Assembly (NCBI RefSeq): GCF_019457635.1
Contig: NZ_CP080412.1
Location: 4,464,001-4,528,000, forward strand
Source: Shewanella mangrovisoli
Lineage (GTDB): Bacteria; Pseudomonadota; Gammaproteobacteria; Enterobacterales; Shewanellaceae
Direction of reading: 5' to 3'
DNA: 64,000 bases
A program made the translations under genes and the position numbers. The notes beneath the pieces are model-generated. The model was given only the letters and a program-made list of their open reading frames with translations. It was not told where the DNA came from and did not search any database. Numbering within the stretch: the first letter of the stretch is position 1; each line of letters starts with the position of its first letter. Below, piece after piece: positions 1 to 9,506 of the stretch.

Positions 1-186
1 GCGACGGCGGAAACCTTCTTCGCCTTCAACGTCAAACACCCAAGCAATGTCGGCGCCTGTGCGTTGCTCAATCTCTTGATCTGAATCGTGGAATTCTAAA
101 TGCAGCATTTGCGCCAGATGGCGACCAATTGTGCTTTTACCTGCGCCCATTGGGCCTACCAGAAAAATATTACGTTTTTCAGCCAT
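1..186 (-). CDS. aroK: Shikimate kinase, 5' part only
   Basis: The reverse strand starts at ATG (184-186) and reads on through the left edge of the window, giving 62 residues. The protein opens [19 protein letters not shown], with the Walker A P-loop GPMGAGKS at about residues 11-18. The D-S-D residues that follow (about 35-37) fit the shikimate-binding region of AroK. Shikimate kinase phosphorylates shikimate to shikimate-3-phosphate in the cytoplasm, in aromatic amino acid synthesis. It lies downstream of pilQ, the usual gammaproteobacterial order, but a terminator-like hairpin at 358-388 separates the two. The 3' end is not in the window. Confidence 0.93.
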
Positions 187-357
187 TTCTTGTACGTCTG
201 AATCTTAATGAAAAGTATGCCTATGTCGACTCATGAACAAGCCGACCTACTGTATGTTACCTTGCTCTAATGAGACTTGACCGAGGATTATCTCAGTTTC
301 ATGTCTAGTCTGGCAAGTGATGCACGCTATTTATGATAAGAATTGTATTTCAGACAC

Positions 358-388
358 AATAAAGCCAGCAAGGAATGCTGGCTTTATT
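358..388 (-). terminator. Hairpin after pilQ
   Basis: Perfect 13-bp arms (358-370 and 376-388) surround a 5-nt loop, with T-rich sequence on either strand. It lies 18 bp past the pilQ stop and upstream of aroK, so it probably ends the pilMNOPQ transcript. aroK would then need its own promoter in 187-357, where I see no convincing -35/-10 pair. Confidence 0.75.
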
Positions 389-405
389 CGACTCGTAACA
401 AACGA

Positions 406-2460
406 TTAGAGTTTCTCGTTCACAATTTTAGGCGTCACGAAAATCAAAAGCTCTTGGCGCTCATTCTTGTCGGTACTGTTACGGAATAAGAAGCCGACTA
501 AAGGAATGTCACCCAGGATAGGCACCTTGCTCACGCGGCTGATCAAGTTCTGCTGATAGATACCACCGAGCACAATGGTTTCCCCATTATCCACTAACAC
601 CTGTGTACCAATACGTTGAGTATCGATAGCGACTGCCGGTCCTGTGGGTGTGTCCACCGTTTTACCCTGAGAGTCTTGAGTGATTTCAAGATCCAGAATT
701 ACACGGTTATCAGGCGTAATTTGTGGTGTCACTCTTAATGACAATACAGCCTTCTTAAAGGTCACCGACGTGGCGCCGCTGGAAGTGGATTGCACATAAG
801 GGATTTCCACACCCTGCTCGATATACGCCGCCTTTTGGTTAGAGGTGGTGATACGAGGGCTCGCGATAATTTCACCTTTGTTTTCCTGCTCAAGCGCACT
901 CAGTTCTAAATCTAAAATAGTGCCATCGGCAAGCTTGGCCACATGGAAAGCAATGCTGGTTGGGTTAGTTACCGCCGCAGGTAAATTCACGTTCAAACGA
1001 TTATCTAGAGATGGGACCACACCATTAGCAATGCTTCCAGCCCCTTCAAGCGTTCCTGACGTCCCTTTACTCCCCTGTTGGTCAGTTACGCCCCAACGGA
1101 TACCTAAATCTTCAGACACGTCGTCTTTTACCGTGACCATGCGAGATTCAATCAACACTTGGCGGATAGGAATATCGAGCACTTCGACCAAACGATGAAT
1201 ATTCTCGATGATTTCAGCGGTATCTTTCACTAACACGGTATTGGTACGCTCATCGACAGCCACAGATCCACGTGGTGACAATAAGCTAGAATCCGCCCCT
1301 TTGAGTAACTCAGCAATATCAGTCGCCTTGGCATAGTTGATTTGCAGATACTCAGAGTAGAGTGGCGCCAGCTCTTTCACTTCCTGCTTATTCTTGAGGT
1401 TTTGGCTTTCGCGAATCGCCAGCTCTTCACTTGGCGCCACCATCAGAATGTTACCTTCGATACGCTTATCGAGTCCTTTGGTTTGCAGGATCAAGTCCAA
1501 TGCTTGGTCCCAAGGCACGTCATCAAGTCTTAAAGTGATATCACCTTCAACCGTGTCACTGGTGACTAAGTTGAAGTTGTTGTAGTCGGCAATAATCTGC
1601 AACACAGTACGGACTGAAATATTCTGGAAATTTAACGAAAGGGTTTTACCGTTATATTTCTTCACCTCTTTGGTCGCCGCAGCGCGCTCTACTTTGTTGA
1701 TTGAGAGCCTAAAGAGATTGTCTTCCTGTTTGTAATTGAACTCATAATTGCCCGAGACATCGACTAAAATCCGGGTCGTTAAATCGTCTTTAAAGGTTTC
1801 AAAATGCTTTACGGGGGTGGAGAAATCCTGCACATCCATCACATATAACAAATCACTGTTAATATCAGTGTTGTAGAGCTGAACCTCAAGTTTGGCACCG
1901 ATTTGTTCAACGTTAGCTGCAACTGAGCGATTATTTAAATAGACTAATAAATCACCACCACCATTCGCGTTGCGACGAAAATCGATATTTTTAACACTAT
2001 TAACGAACGGATTATTACCCGCTTGTGAGCCCGCAACTTCGTCGTTAATGGTTAAACGGTAAGAATTACCAACGACACTGCCTTGATACGGTTTAACCTT
2101 AGATAAGCCCAACGTCACCATTAGATGGGCATCTTGCTGCGTTGTCACTATGTCCTTCACACCGACTTGGTTAATCGGCAGACGGTCCTTAGAAAGACCC
2201 GAAATACTGTCATCGAAGGTTAATACCAACTGAGCAGGAGAAGCATTAGAGTCAATTGTGGGCGCGCTAATCGCCTCCTCAAAAACTAACTCGACTTCTA
2301 ATTGATGATCGACAAGAGCATGGTATTTAACATCCATCAACCTATTTGCCGCAAAACTCGATGGCAAAAACCCAAATACTAATGCGATCCCAATAACAGA
2401 CTTGGCTAAGCCTGAAGATAAAAACGATAACGGGATTTTTATCGCGGCAGAAGATTTCAT
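406..2460 (-). CDS. pilQ: Type IV pilus secretin PilQ
   Basis: This 684-residue protein forms the outer-membrane secretin ring through which the type IV pilus passes. An N-terminal signal segment ends near FLPSSFA (about residue 37). AMIN-type beta regions occupy roughly 40-270. An STN/N0-like segment starting TLSLNFQNISVRTVLQ lies near 285-340, and then an N1 repeat. The C-terminal third is the secretin core, ending with VPILGDIPLVGFLFR close to the C terminus as in other PilQ proteins. It is the last gene of pilMNOPQ, 21 bp after pilP. Length is normal for the family. Confidence 0.96.
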   Translation of the reverse strand: MKSSAAIKIPLSFLSSGLAKSVIGIALVFGFLPSSFAANRLMDVKYHALVDHQLEVELVFEEAISAPTIDSNASPAQLVLTFDDSISGLSKDRLPINQVGVKDIVTTQQDAHLMVTLGLSKVKPYQGSVVGNSYRLTINDEVAGSQAGNNPFVNSVKNIDFRRNANGGGDLLVYLNNRSVAANVEQIGAKLEVQLYNTDINSDLLYVMDVQDFSTPVKHFETFKDDLTTRILVDVSGNYEFNYKQEDNLFRLSINKVERAAATKEVKKYNGKTLSLNFQNISVRTVLQIIADYNNFNLVTSDTVEGDITLRLDDVPWDQALDLILQTKGLDKRIEGNILMVAPSEELAIRESQNLKNKQEVKELAPLYSEYLQINYAKATDIAELLKGADSSLLSPRGSVAVDERTNTVLVKDTAEIIENIHRLVEVLDIPIRQVLIESRMVTVKDDVSEDLGIRWGVTDQQGSKGTSGTLEGAGSIANGVVPSLDNRLNVNLPAAVTNPTSIAFHVAKLADGTILDLELSALEQENKGEIIASPRITTSNQKAAYIEQGVEIPYVQSTSSGATSVTFKKAVLSLRVTPQITPDNRVILDLEITQDSQGKTVDTPTGPAVAIDTQRIGTQVLVDNGETIVLGGIYQQNLISRVSKVPILGDIPLVGFLFRNSTDKNERQELLIFVTPKIVNEKL

Positions 2461-2481
2461 TATTCCCTCATCCTTCGCTTG

Positions 2482-2997
2482 TTATTTTCCAGAAAGTTCG
2501 ATGTTGTTTGTGCGTTCAGACCAACAACCAGAACCATCGGGAATTAATTCTACAACTTCCACATTCTGAGAAGTCACTTTCGCTATATGGCCATTAAACA
2601 ATCCAAGATACTCACCCACGCCCATCCGATATACACTGCCATCATTGGTTTCAATAAGCGCCCAAATCGAATTTCCTTCGCTTAAGGTGCCGCGCATTTT
2701 TAGATTGTCTAATGCATAGGTTTCTAAACGGCCTTTACGACGTTTTAAATCCGGCTGTAAGCAGTTTTTGCTGGTATCAACCACTTCTTCCGTTAATTCT
2801 CTAGAAGGAGGGACAAAGGGGCTACGCATTAATTCGGCTTGATACGCAAAATGCTCAAACTTAGGTGGCTCTTTTAAGGGTGGAATATGCGCCACATGCT
2901 GTGCCTTGGTAGTAGTAACAAATAGCTCTAAATCACTACGATCGCCAACACAACCCATTAAAAAAAGACTTAATGCTAACAGAGGTAAGAGTTTCAT
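2482..2997 (-). CDS. pilP: Type IV pilus lipoprotein PilP
   Basis: This 171-residue lipoprotein links the inner-membrane PilN/PilO complex to the secretin PilQ. A lipobox LFLMGC places the modified Cys at residue 16. The C-terminal beta domain contains GTLSEGNSIWALIE and VYRMGVGEYLG, typical of PilP. Its start codon overlaps the end of pilO by 1 bp, which implies translational coupling. Function follows from family and operon position. Confidence 0.93.
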   Translation of the reverse strand: MKLLPLLALSLFLMGCVGDRSDLELFVTTTKAQHVAHIPPLKEPPKFEHFAYQAELMRSPFVPPSRELTEEVVDTSKNCLQPDLKRRKGRLETYALDNLKMRGTLSEGNSIWALIETNDGSVYRMGVGEYLGLFNGHIAKVTSQNVEVVELIPDGSGCWSERTNNIELSGK

Positions 2998-3623
2998 TAT
3001 TTCTTCCCCTTGTTATTGGCTGGTTTTTCGGGAGGTAATTCAGCGCCCTCTTTAAAGCGATAGGTTTTCGCCAGAATATCCATGGCCAGATTACCGCTCT
3101 CATCGCGCTTAATCATAAAATCGTGCAAGCTGACGATACGAGGCAGTTTAGCCACGCCGCTGACCATATTGCCTATTTGATGATAATCACCTGTAACCGA
3201 CATTTTAATCGGGAACTCAATATAGAAATCCCGTTGAATCTCAGGTTCCCAATTTAAGCTGTTAATCCGTAATCCAGCGTCAGTGGCCACAAAGGTTAAG
3301 TCATCGAGCAGCCCTGGCATTTCATTTTCAGAGGGCAGCATTTTGAGTAACTCGGCAAATTGCTCCTCCATCACAGCTAACTGTTCACGGTACAATTTAA
3401 GGTTAGCGGCAAGCTGATATTTGGTTTTAAAATCTTCTCTGAGTTGCTCTTCTTTTCGTTGCTCCGCGTTATACACATCAATAGCATCCGAAACCACGAG
3501 AAAATAACCCGCAGCAAATACACAGAGTGCCAATAGCACAGCGAAAAACACTTTGACTTGATTTGGCCAACCGCCGATATTTTCAAAATCAATATCATTA
3601 AACTGACTTAGATCGAGCTTCAT
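2997..3623 (-). CDS. pilO: Type IV pilus assembly protein PilO
   Basis: This 208-residue inner-membrane protein has one N-terminal transmembrane segment (about residues 25-45, VFFAVLLALCVFAAGYFLVV). A coiled-coil-like stretch (about 55-95) follows, and then a ferredoxin-like periplasmic domain. PilO pairs with PilN to form the alignment subcomplex between the cytoplasmic PilM ring and PilP/PilQ. It overlaps pilN by 4 bp and pilP by 1 bp. The basic tail (PANNKGKK) is ordinary. Confidence 0.93.
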   Translation of the reverse strand: MKLDLSQFNDIDFENIGGWPNQVKVFFAVLLALCVFAAGYFLVVSDAIDVYNAEQRKEEQLREDFKTKYQLAANLKLYREQLAVMEEQFAELLKMLPSENEMPGLLDDLTFVATDAGLRINSLNWEPEIQRDFYIEFPIKMSVTGDYHQIGNMVSGVAKLPRIVSLHDFMIKRDESGNLAMDILAKTYRFKEGAELPPEKPANNKGKK

Positions 3624-4204
3624 TTACTCGCTCCTTTTGCCGTTTTAATAGGCTCATCAGCCATGGCACCTTTAATGCTCACTCTTAAGCTAAAGCGTTG
3701 TAATTGTCTTAGCTCATCATCTTGAGACACGATAGATTGCATATTGGGATCGGTTAACCATTCGGATGCCTTCACCTTACGCATCATGTTCGCTACGTTG
3801 TTGTTCGATTCACTTCGACCTTCAATCAGTAATAGACTGCCTTTTTTCTCTAGGCTAGATAGATATATTCCGGGCGGCACGATACGCACCAGCTCATCTA
3901 ATACGTGTGTCGGCAAATTACGGGATTGCTGAAGGTTCAAAATGATCTCGGTGCGACGCTCAATATCTTTCTTACGCTCGGTGATCTTTTTAATCTCGGC
4001 AATTTGAGCATCGAGTTGCTGAATTTCGGACTGTAAATAAGCATTACGTCCGCGCTGTTCATCGGTCATCATGTCGAGTAAAGACAGAGCCACATAGACT
4101 AAAATCGCTGAGCCTAAAAATACCGCGGCCAATATGCCAATATAATCGCGCTTCTGCTTTTCTCTCGCTTCTTCACGCCAAGGAAGCAGGTTTATGTTCG
4201 CCAT
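3620..4204 (-). CDS. pilN: Type IV pilus assembly protein PilN
   Basis: I start this at the ATG at 4202-4204, giving MANINLLPWREEAREKQ, the canonical PilM-binding N terminus of PilN. An in-frame upstream start adds ten unlikely residues. The protein is 194 residues with one transmembrane segment at about 22-44, then a coiled coil and a periplasmic domain. It connects cytoplasmic PilM with PilO. Its first 13 bp overlap the end of pilM and it overlaps pilO by 4 bp, so the five pil genes are a tightly packed operon. Confidence 0.94.
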   Translation of the reverse strand: MANINLLPWREEAREKQKRDYIGILAAVFLGSAILVYVALSLLDMMTDEQRGRNAYLQSEIQQLDAQIAEIKKITERKKDIERRTEIILNLQQSRNLPTHVLDELVRIVPPGIYLSSLEKKGSLLLIEGRSESNNNVANMMRKVKASEWLTDPNMQSIVSQDDELRQLQRFSLRVSIKGAMADEPIKTAKGASK

Positions 4205-5271
4205 TGACCGTAGCTCCTCAGCGCTAAGCCACAAGCAACCATATATTTGCTAATGCTAGGTTGCAGTATATTTTTAACGGATTCATCTGCGTGCAGACAT
4301 CCTTGAAAAGGATCGGCAATAATGGTGTGAACGCCTAACTCATTCGTTAATAAGTTAGCCATGCCTTCCAGTTTAGATGTTCCACCGCATAATACGAGAT
4401 AATCGACTTTATCTTTGCCGCTCGACGTACAATAAATTTGCAGCGTTCGCTTAATTTGTTGCAGTAATTGCGTTTGGAAGGGAGATAGCACTTCGAACAT
4501 ATAATTACGTGGCAAATCGCCTTCAATTTTGGCTTTCTCTGCTTGTTCGTAGGACATGCCATAAAACGACAGAATCGACTGAGTAAATAACTCGCCGCCG
4601 AAGGCTTGCTCACGAATAAAGGTCGTTTCGCCCGACTCCACCACACTGAAGGTCGTCATGTTGGCGCCAATATCGACCATGGCCACCGCCTTCTGCCGAG
4701 CGCCTTCGGGTAACTGCCCTAGCACCAACTCAACGGCTCGGCCCAGAGCATAACCTTCCACATCAACAACTTTGGTTTCGAGCTCGACTTCATCGAGCGC
4801 ATCGACTCTAGCATCAATATTGTCAGTGCGGCATGCGCTCAGGAGCACGTCGACCTTAGAAGGATCGGTACTATTAACATTTAGAGTTTCAAAATCAATG
4901 CTAACTTCATCGAGGGAGTATGGGATCAGGTTATCGGCTTCAATCTCAATTTGCGCTTCCATTTCCTCCTCGCTCAGTGAGGCATCCATGTAGATAACCT
5001 TAGTCATCACCGCAGAACCAGAGACCGCAACCGCTGCATATTTAACCGATTTAGGCAAAATACGCTTAATCTGTTTGAGACATTCAACAACGGCATCGGC
5101 ATCACGAATATCATGATCGTTAATAGCCCCCTTTTTTACGGGAACCGCTGCATGACTTAGTATTTTATATCCATCAGCAGTCTTACTCAGCAGAATAGCC
5201 TTTACTTCATGGGAACCAATATCAATCCCGACCATTTGCGGAGCCTGACGCTTCCATAAATTTGAAAGCAT
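4192..5271 (-). CDS. pilM: Type IV pilus actin-like protein PilM
   Basis: This 359-residue cytoplasmic protein has the actin/FtsA fold. Phosphate-binding motif VGIDIGSHEVKAILL is near residues 14-28, a second loop VDIGANMTTFSVVE is near 198-211, and the adenosine motif LVLCGGTSKLEGM is near 293-305. PilM binds the N-terminal tail of PilN and anchors the pilus alignment complex on the cytoplasmic face. It is the first gene of the operon. The promoter should lie in the 191-bp gap shared with divergent mrcA; no strong match was seen on this strand. Confidence 0.95.
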   Translation of the reverse strand: MLSNLWKRQAPQMVGIDIGSHEVKAILLSKTADGYKILSHAAVPVKKGAINDHDIRDADAVVECLKQIKRILPKSVKYAAVAVSGSAVMTKVIYMDASLSEEEMEAQIEIEADNLIPYSLDEVSIDFETLNVNSTDPSKVDVLLSACRTDNIDARVDALDEVELETKVVDVEGYALGRAVELVLGQLPEGARQKAVAMVDIGANMTTFSVVESGETTFIREQAFGGELFTQSILSFYGMSYEQAEKAKIEGDLPRNYMFEVLSPFQTQLLQQIKRTLQIYCTSSGKDKVDYLVLCGGTSKLEGMANLLTNELGVHTIIADPFQGCLHADESVKNILQPSISKYMVACGLALRSYGQWRT

Positions 5272-5400
5272 AGTCCGTTGTCACTTTATTATTTGTATTC
5301 AGTAGTAAAAGAGATTAGCACAAAATCAACCCGTTATACGTATTTGTATAGAATGTTTCAAGATTTTACAAACGCTATTTTAGGGCCGTCACGTTTTTGC

Positions 5401-5429
5401 TTCACCCAAACGTGCGCGCCTTATATACT
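5401..5429 (+). promoter_or_regulatory. Possible mrcA promoter
   Basis: A TATACT -10-like hexamer (5424-5429) sits 17 bp after TTCACC (5401-5406), a weak -35. It lies 34 bp upstream of the mrcA GTG start. Only the -10 is close to consensus, so this is a suggestion. Confidence 0.3.
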
Positions 5430-5462
5430 GTCGCACTTAACTGAACATTAGGATCAATTTAG

Positions 5463-7982
5463 GTGAAGTGGTTAAAACGTATTGTTATAGCTCTATTCAG
5501 TCTAGCCCTTTTGGGCGTGGGCGCCATTGTTGCAGCATACTTTTATGTTTTGCCGGATCTGCCGGATGTTTCGACACTAAAAAATGTGCAATTACAAACA
5601 CCTTTGCGCATTTACAGTAGCGACGGCAAACTCATCTCTCAATTTGGTGAGAAGCGTCGTATTCCGCTGAAACTCGAAGAAGTGCCTAAACCGCTGCTGC
5701 AAGCCTTCCTCGCCACCGAGGATGCGCGCTTTTATGAGCATGGCGGCATCGATCCTGTTGGGGTGATGCGTGCCGCAATCGTCATGCTCACCACAGGCGA
5801 AAAGAAGCAAGGTGCGAGTACGATCACCATGCAGGTGGCGCGCAACTTCTTCCTGACCCGCGACAAGACCATTATCCGTAAAGTGAAGGAAATTTTTATT
5901 TCCTATCACATCGAGCAATTGTTAACTAAAGATGAGATTTTAGAGCTCTACGTTAACCGTATTTATTTAGGTCAGAGAGCCTATGGTGTCGGCGCGGCCG
6001 CTCAAGTGTATTTTGGTAAAAACGTTCAAGACCTGACGCTTTCCGAAATGAGCATGATCGCGGGTCTGCCTAAAGCACCGTCGACCCTAAACCCTATCAC
6101 CTCCCCTTCACGTGCACTCGCACGCCGCAACGTGGTATTGATGCGGATGAACGAAGTGGGTTACATCAGCAAGGCTGAATACCAAGCAGCTGTGCAAGAG
6201 CCGCTCATCGCCAAATACCATGGTGCTGAAATCGATCTTTACGCCCCTTATATCTCTGAAATGGCTCGGGATTATATGGTGCAAAAATACGGTGAAGAAG
6301 AGGCCTACACCAATGGCTATAACGTCTACACAACGATTTCATCAGAGCAGCAACTGCTAGCACAGCAAGCATTACGCAATAACGTCTATGCCTATGATGA
6401 GCGCCACGGTTACCGTGGTCCTGCGGCCGTTTTATGGACCGACGCCAAGCCTGACGATGCACAAATCAAAGCCGAGCTCGCAAAAATAACACCTGTGCAA
6501 GAGTTACAACCTGCTGCGGTATTAAACATCGATGGTCAGCAAGCCAGCGTGTTAACCGCCAAGGGCGAAACCAAAATCATTAAGTGGGATGGCCTAAAAT
6601 GGGCGCGCAAATTTATCACCGATAAACGCCAAGGCTCGGTGCCAAAATCGGCCTCGGATATGCTAAAAGTCGGTGAGCGTATTTGGATCCGCGATAACGG
6701 TCAGTACTTACAATTGTCGCAAGTGCCCGAAGTGGCCAGCGCCACTGTTGCGCTCGATCCTACAAATGGTGCAATCCGTACCTTAGTGGGTGGCTACAGC
6801 TTCAGCCAAAGCCAATACAACCGCGTGACCCAAGCGAAACGTCAATTAGGTTCGAATATTAAACCTTTCATCTATGCTGCGGCATTAGAGAAAGGCTTTA
6901 CCCTCGCGACTCTGATTAACAACGCGCCGATTAACAAACCCGATATTAGCCAAGGTACGGCGTGGCGCCCTAAAAACTCGCCCGATATCTATGGCGGTCC
7001 AACACGTCTGCGTGTGGGCTTAGCGCAATCGATCAACGTAATGTCGGTTCGCGCCATGCGCCATATTGGTTTAGATGCGGCCATCTCCGAGCTGACTAAG
7101 TTTGGCTTCGATCCTAACGACTTACCTCGTAACGAGTCGTTAGCCTTAGGTTCTCCTTCGGTCACCCCGCTGCAAGTGGCAACCGCTTTCAATGTGTTCG
7201 CGAACGGCGGCTTCTTGGTGGAACCTTACTATATTGAACGAGTAGAAGACTCCTTCGGTAATGTGATTGAGAAGGCCAATCCGACCTTAGCCTGTAAGCC
7301 TAACAACGGCTCAATGCAGCCTAGCAGCGATCCAATGAGTTTTGGTGAGCCAACGACTCAGACCGATGAACCTGTCGCTCATTGCTTTGAGCAAACGGGC
7401 CGTTATGCTCCGCAAATTATCTCTGAACAAACGGCATTCCTGATCACCGAAGCGCTGAAGAGCGTGATCTGGGGTGGCGGCGATTGGAGTAAAGGCACTG
7501 GCTGGCAAGGTACTGCGTGGCGTGCGGCACAGTTAATCAAACGTCATGATATTGCAGGCAAAACGGGTACAACCAACGAATCACGCGATACCTGGTTCAG
7601 TGGTTTTGGCCCGACACTGACCAGCACCTTCTGGGTAGGGTTTGACGACCATGGTCGCCAGTTAGGCAGAACCGCATGGAACTCCAACGGCGAGAAGGAT
7701 CAGATCACGGGTACCGAGGCGGGCGCTAAGACCGCAGGCCCAGGCTGGAACGAGTTCATGAATAACGTGCTGAAAGGCGTACCTGAAACTACAGCGATTC
7801 CGCCAGAGGGGATTGTCTCGGTACGGATCGATTTGGCGACCGGCAAGCTAACTCGCAAGACAGATTACACCAGCGCATTTGAATACTTTATCTCGGGCAC
7901 TGAACCTAAGGAATACATCAGTGAAAGCCAAGATGAAAACAATCTGTTCATCGATGCGCCGACAGACGATTTATTCCAATAA
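5463..7982 (+). CDS. mrcA: Penicillin-binding protein 1A
   Basis: This 839-residue bifunctional murein synthase carries out both glycan polymerisation and peptide cross-linking at the inner membrane. The GTG start gives MKWLKRIVIALFSLALLGVG, a short cytoplasmic tail and one transmembrane anchor. The glycosyltransferase domain has EDARFYEHGGIDPVGVMRA (about 88-106) and GASTITMQVARNFFL. The transpeptidase domain shows the Ser-x-x-Lys motif (GSNIKPF), the Ser-x-Asn motif (AQSINVMS) and the KTGTT motif. All three penicillin-binding motifs are intact. It is divergent from pilM and convergent with argH. Confidence 0.95.
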   Translation: MKWLKRIVIALFSLALLGVGAIVAAYFYVLPDLPDVSTLKNVQLQTPLRIYSSDGKLISQFGEKRRIPLKLEEVPKPLLQAFLATEDARFYEHGGIDPVGVMRAAIVMLTTGEKKQGASTITMQVARNFFLTRDKTIIRKVKEIFISYHIEQLLTKDEILELYVNRIYLGQRAYGVGAAAQVYFGKNVQDLTLSEMSMIAGLPKAPSTLNPITSPSRALARRNVVLMRMNEVGYISKAEYQAAVQEPLIAKYHGAEIDLYAPYISEMARDYMVQKYGEEEAYTNGYNVYTTISSEQQLLAQQALRNNVYAYDERHGYRGPAAVLWTDAKPDDAQIKAELAKITPVQELQPAAVLNIDGQQASVLTAKGETKIIKWDGLKWARKFITDKRQGSVPKSASDMLKVGERIWIRDNGQYLQLSQVPEVASATVALDPTNGAIRTLVGGYSFSQSQYNRVTQAKRQLGSNIKPFIYAAALEKGFTLATLINNAPINKPDISQGTAWRPKNSPDIYGGPTRLRVGLAQSINVMSVRAMRHIGLDAAISELTKFGFDPNDLPRNESLALGSPSVTPLQVATAFNVFANGGFLVEPYYIERVEDSFGNVIEKANPTLACKPNNGSMQPSSDPMSFGEPTTQTDEPVAHCFEQTGRYAPQIISEQTAFLITEALKSVIWGGGDWSKGTGWQGTAWRAAQLIKRHDIAGKTGTTNESRDTWFSGFGPTLTSTFWVGFDDHGRQLGRTAWNSNGEKDQITGTEAGAKTAGPGWNEFMNNVLKGVPETTAIPPEGIVSVRIDLATGKLTRKTDYTSAFEYFISGTEPKEYISESQDENNLFIDAPTDDLFQ

Positions 7983-8000
7983 GCCTCTGTAACAGAAACA

Positions 8001-8029
8001 AAAAACGCGACCCTAGAGTCGCGTTTTTT
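8001..8029. terminator. Bidirectional terminator between mrcA and argH
   Basis: The arms AAAAACGCGAC and GTCGCGTTTTT flank a 7-nt loop, with A and T tracts on the two sides. It can therefore stop rightward mrcA and leftward argH transcription. Confidence 0.85.
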
Positions 8030-8046
8030 ATTACTCGATTAAAGCA

Positions 8047-9420
8047 TTAAACAACTTTCTTCGCCGCGATGGCTTGCTTCACCTGAGTCAACGCTGTGCC
8101 GCCGAGGACATCGCGTTTTGCCAAACAAGCTTCGATGGTGAGATTAGGATAGACGTCATCTTCGATAATCTCGGCAAAGGTTTTAAACTCGGCCAGCGTA
8201 AAACCTTCTAATGGGATCTTCTTGGCAATCGCCGCAACCACTGCCACGCCGACCACATGGTGCGCTTCGCGGAACGGCATGCCTTTAGACACCAGATAAT
8301 CCGCCAATTCGGTCGCGTTGGCATAACCTTGCTGCGCGGCTAACAGTGCATTAGGGCGATTCACTACTAAGCCAGATAACACTAACGCCGCCATATCCAA
8401 GCAGATTGCCCAGCTGTCAACCACATCGAACAAGCCTTCCTTGTCTTCCTGCATATCTTTGTTGTAGGCCAGAGGTAGCGCTTTCATGGTGGTGAGAATG
8501 CCCACTAAGCTACCGTACACACGGCCCGTTTTACCGCGAATAAGTTCCAGCGCATCGGGGTTTTTCTTTTGTGGCATCAAAGATGACCCCGAGGTCACTT
8601 CATCACTTAATGAGATAAAGCCCGCTTCACCCGAGTTGAAGAAAATCAAATCTTCGGCCATGCGGCTTAGGTGCATCATGCTGATTGAGGCCGTAGAACA
8701 CAGCTCAACCACATGGTCGCGATCCGACACACTGTCTAAACTGTTTAAGGTTGGCGAAGCAAAGTTCAGTGCCGCAGCCAGCGCATGTCTATCCATTTGA
8801 TAGGCGGTGCCCGCCAAAGCTCCTGAACCGAGCGGACAGGTATTGGCACGCTTTAAGGCATCGGTTAAGCGGCTAAGGTCACGCTCAATCATCTCCACAT
8901 AGGCTAAACACCAATGGCCGAAGGTCACAGGCTGAGCACGTTGCAAGTGAGTATAGCCTGGCATTACAGCGTCGAACTCACGCTCAGCAAGCGCAATAAG
9001 TTCGCAGCGTAAGGTTTGCAGGCGAGCCACTAATGCCGCACCTTCGGATTGACACCAGAGTTTTAAATCGGTCGCGACTTGGTCGTTACGGCTACGGCCC
9101 GTATGGAGTTTTTTACCGAGATCGCCGACTTTAGCGATCAGCGCCGACTCCACGAAGCTATGAATATCTTCCGCGCCCGATGCGAGAATAATCGCAGGAT
9201 CGCCCTTCACTTTCACCAGCAACTCGTTCAGCGCTTTCTTTAAGTCGCTGCACTCGGTGGCAGTGATAATGCCGACGCTAGCAATCGCATCGGCCCAAGC
9301 GATAGAGCCGACCACATCCTGCTCAAACAAACGGTAATCCACCGGCAGTGAATCGTTGAATAATTTAAATAGCGCGCTCGTTTCGCCCTGAAATCTTCCA
9401 CCCCATAAAGCCATGCTCAA
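8047..9420 (-). CDS. argH: Argininosuccinate lyase
   Basis: This 457-residue enzyme splits argininosuccinate into arginine and fumarate, the last step of arginine synthesis. The N terminus MALWGGRFQGETSALFKLFN and the family signature GSSLMPQKKNPD (about residues 279-290) are both clear, as is TGRSRNDQVATD. Unlike Vibrio and Moritella relatives, which carry a fused ArgA domain at the C terminus of ArgH, this protein stops at normal ArgH length. It is the last arg gene and is separated from argG by a hairpin. Confidence 0.96.
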   Translation of the reverse strand: MSMALWGGRFQGETSALFKLFNDSLPVDYRLFEQDVVGSIAWADAIASVGIITATECSDLKKALNELLVKVKGDPAIILASGAEDIHSFVESALIAKVGDLGKKLHTGRSRNDQVATDLKLWCQSEGAALVARLQTLRCELIALAEREFDAVMPGYTHLQRAQPVTFGHWCLAYVEMIERDLSRLTDALKRANTCPLGSGALAGTAYQMDRHALAAALNFASPTLNSLDSVSDRDHVVELCSTASISMMHLSRMAEDLIFFNSGEAGFISLSDEVTSGSSLMPQKKNPDALELIRGKTGRVYGSLVGILTTMKALPLAYNKDMQEDKEGLFDVVDSWAICLDMAALVLSGLVVNRPNALLAAQQGYANATELADYLVSKGMPFREAHHVVGVAVVAAIAKKIPLEGFTLAEFKTFAEIIEDDVYPNLTIEACLAKRDVLGGTALTQVKQAIAAKKVV

Positions 9421-9471
9421 TCCCCTCGGTCACTGCTTTGAATACGTTAAAGCCATTAAAACTTAAGATAT

Positions 9472-9495
9472 AAAAAAGGGCGCTAGGCGCCCTTT
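9472..9495 (-). terminator. Hairpin between argG and argH
   Basis: Nine-bp arms AAAGGGCGC (9475-9483) and GCGCCCTTT (9487-9495) with a 3-nt loop are followed on the leftward strand by a run of T (complement of 9472-9477). It has the shape of an intrinsic terminator, yet lies inside the arg cluster just past the argG stop. It may lower argH expression relative to argCBFG. Confidence 0.75.
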
Positions 9496-9506
9496 GAGTC
9501 TGCCTA

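Noticed and set aside
8047..9420. ArgH-ArgA fusion as in Vibrio and Moritella
   Set aside because: The protein stops at normal ArgH length (457 residues) with no acetyltransferase domain.
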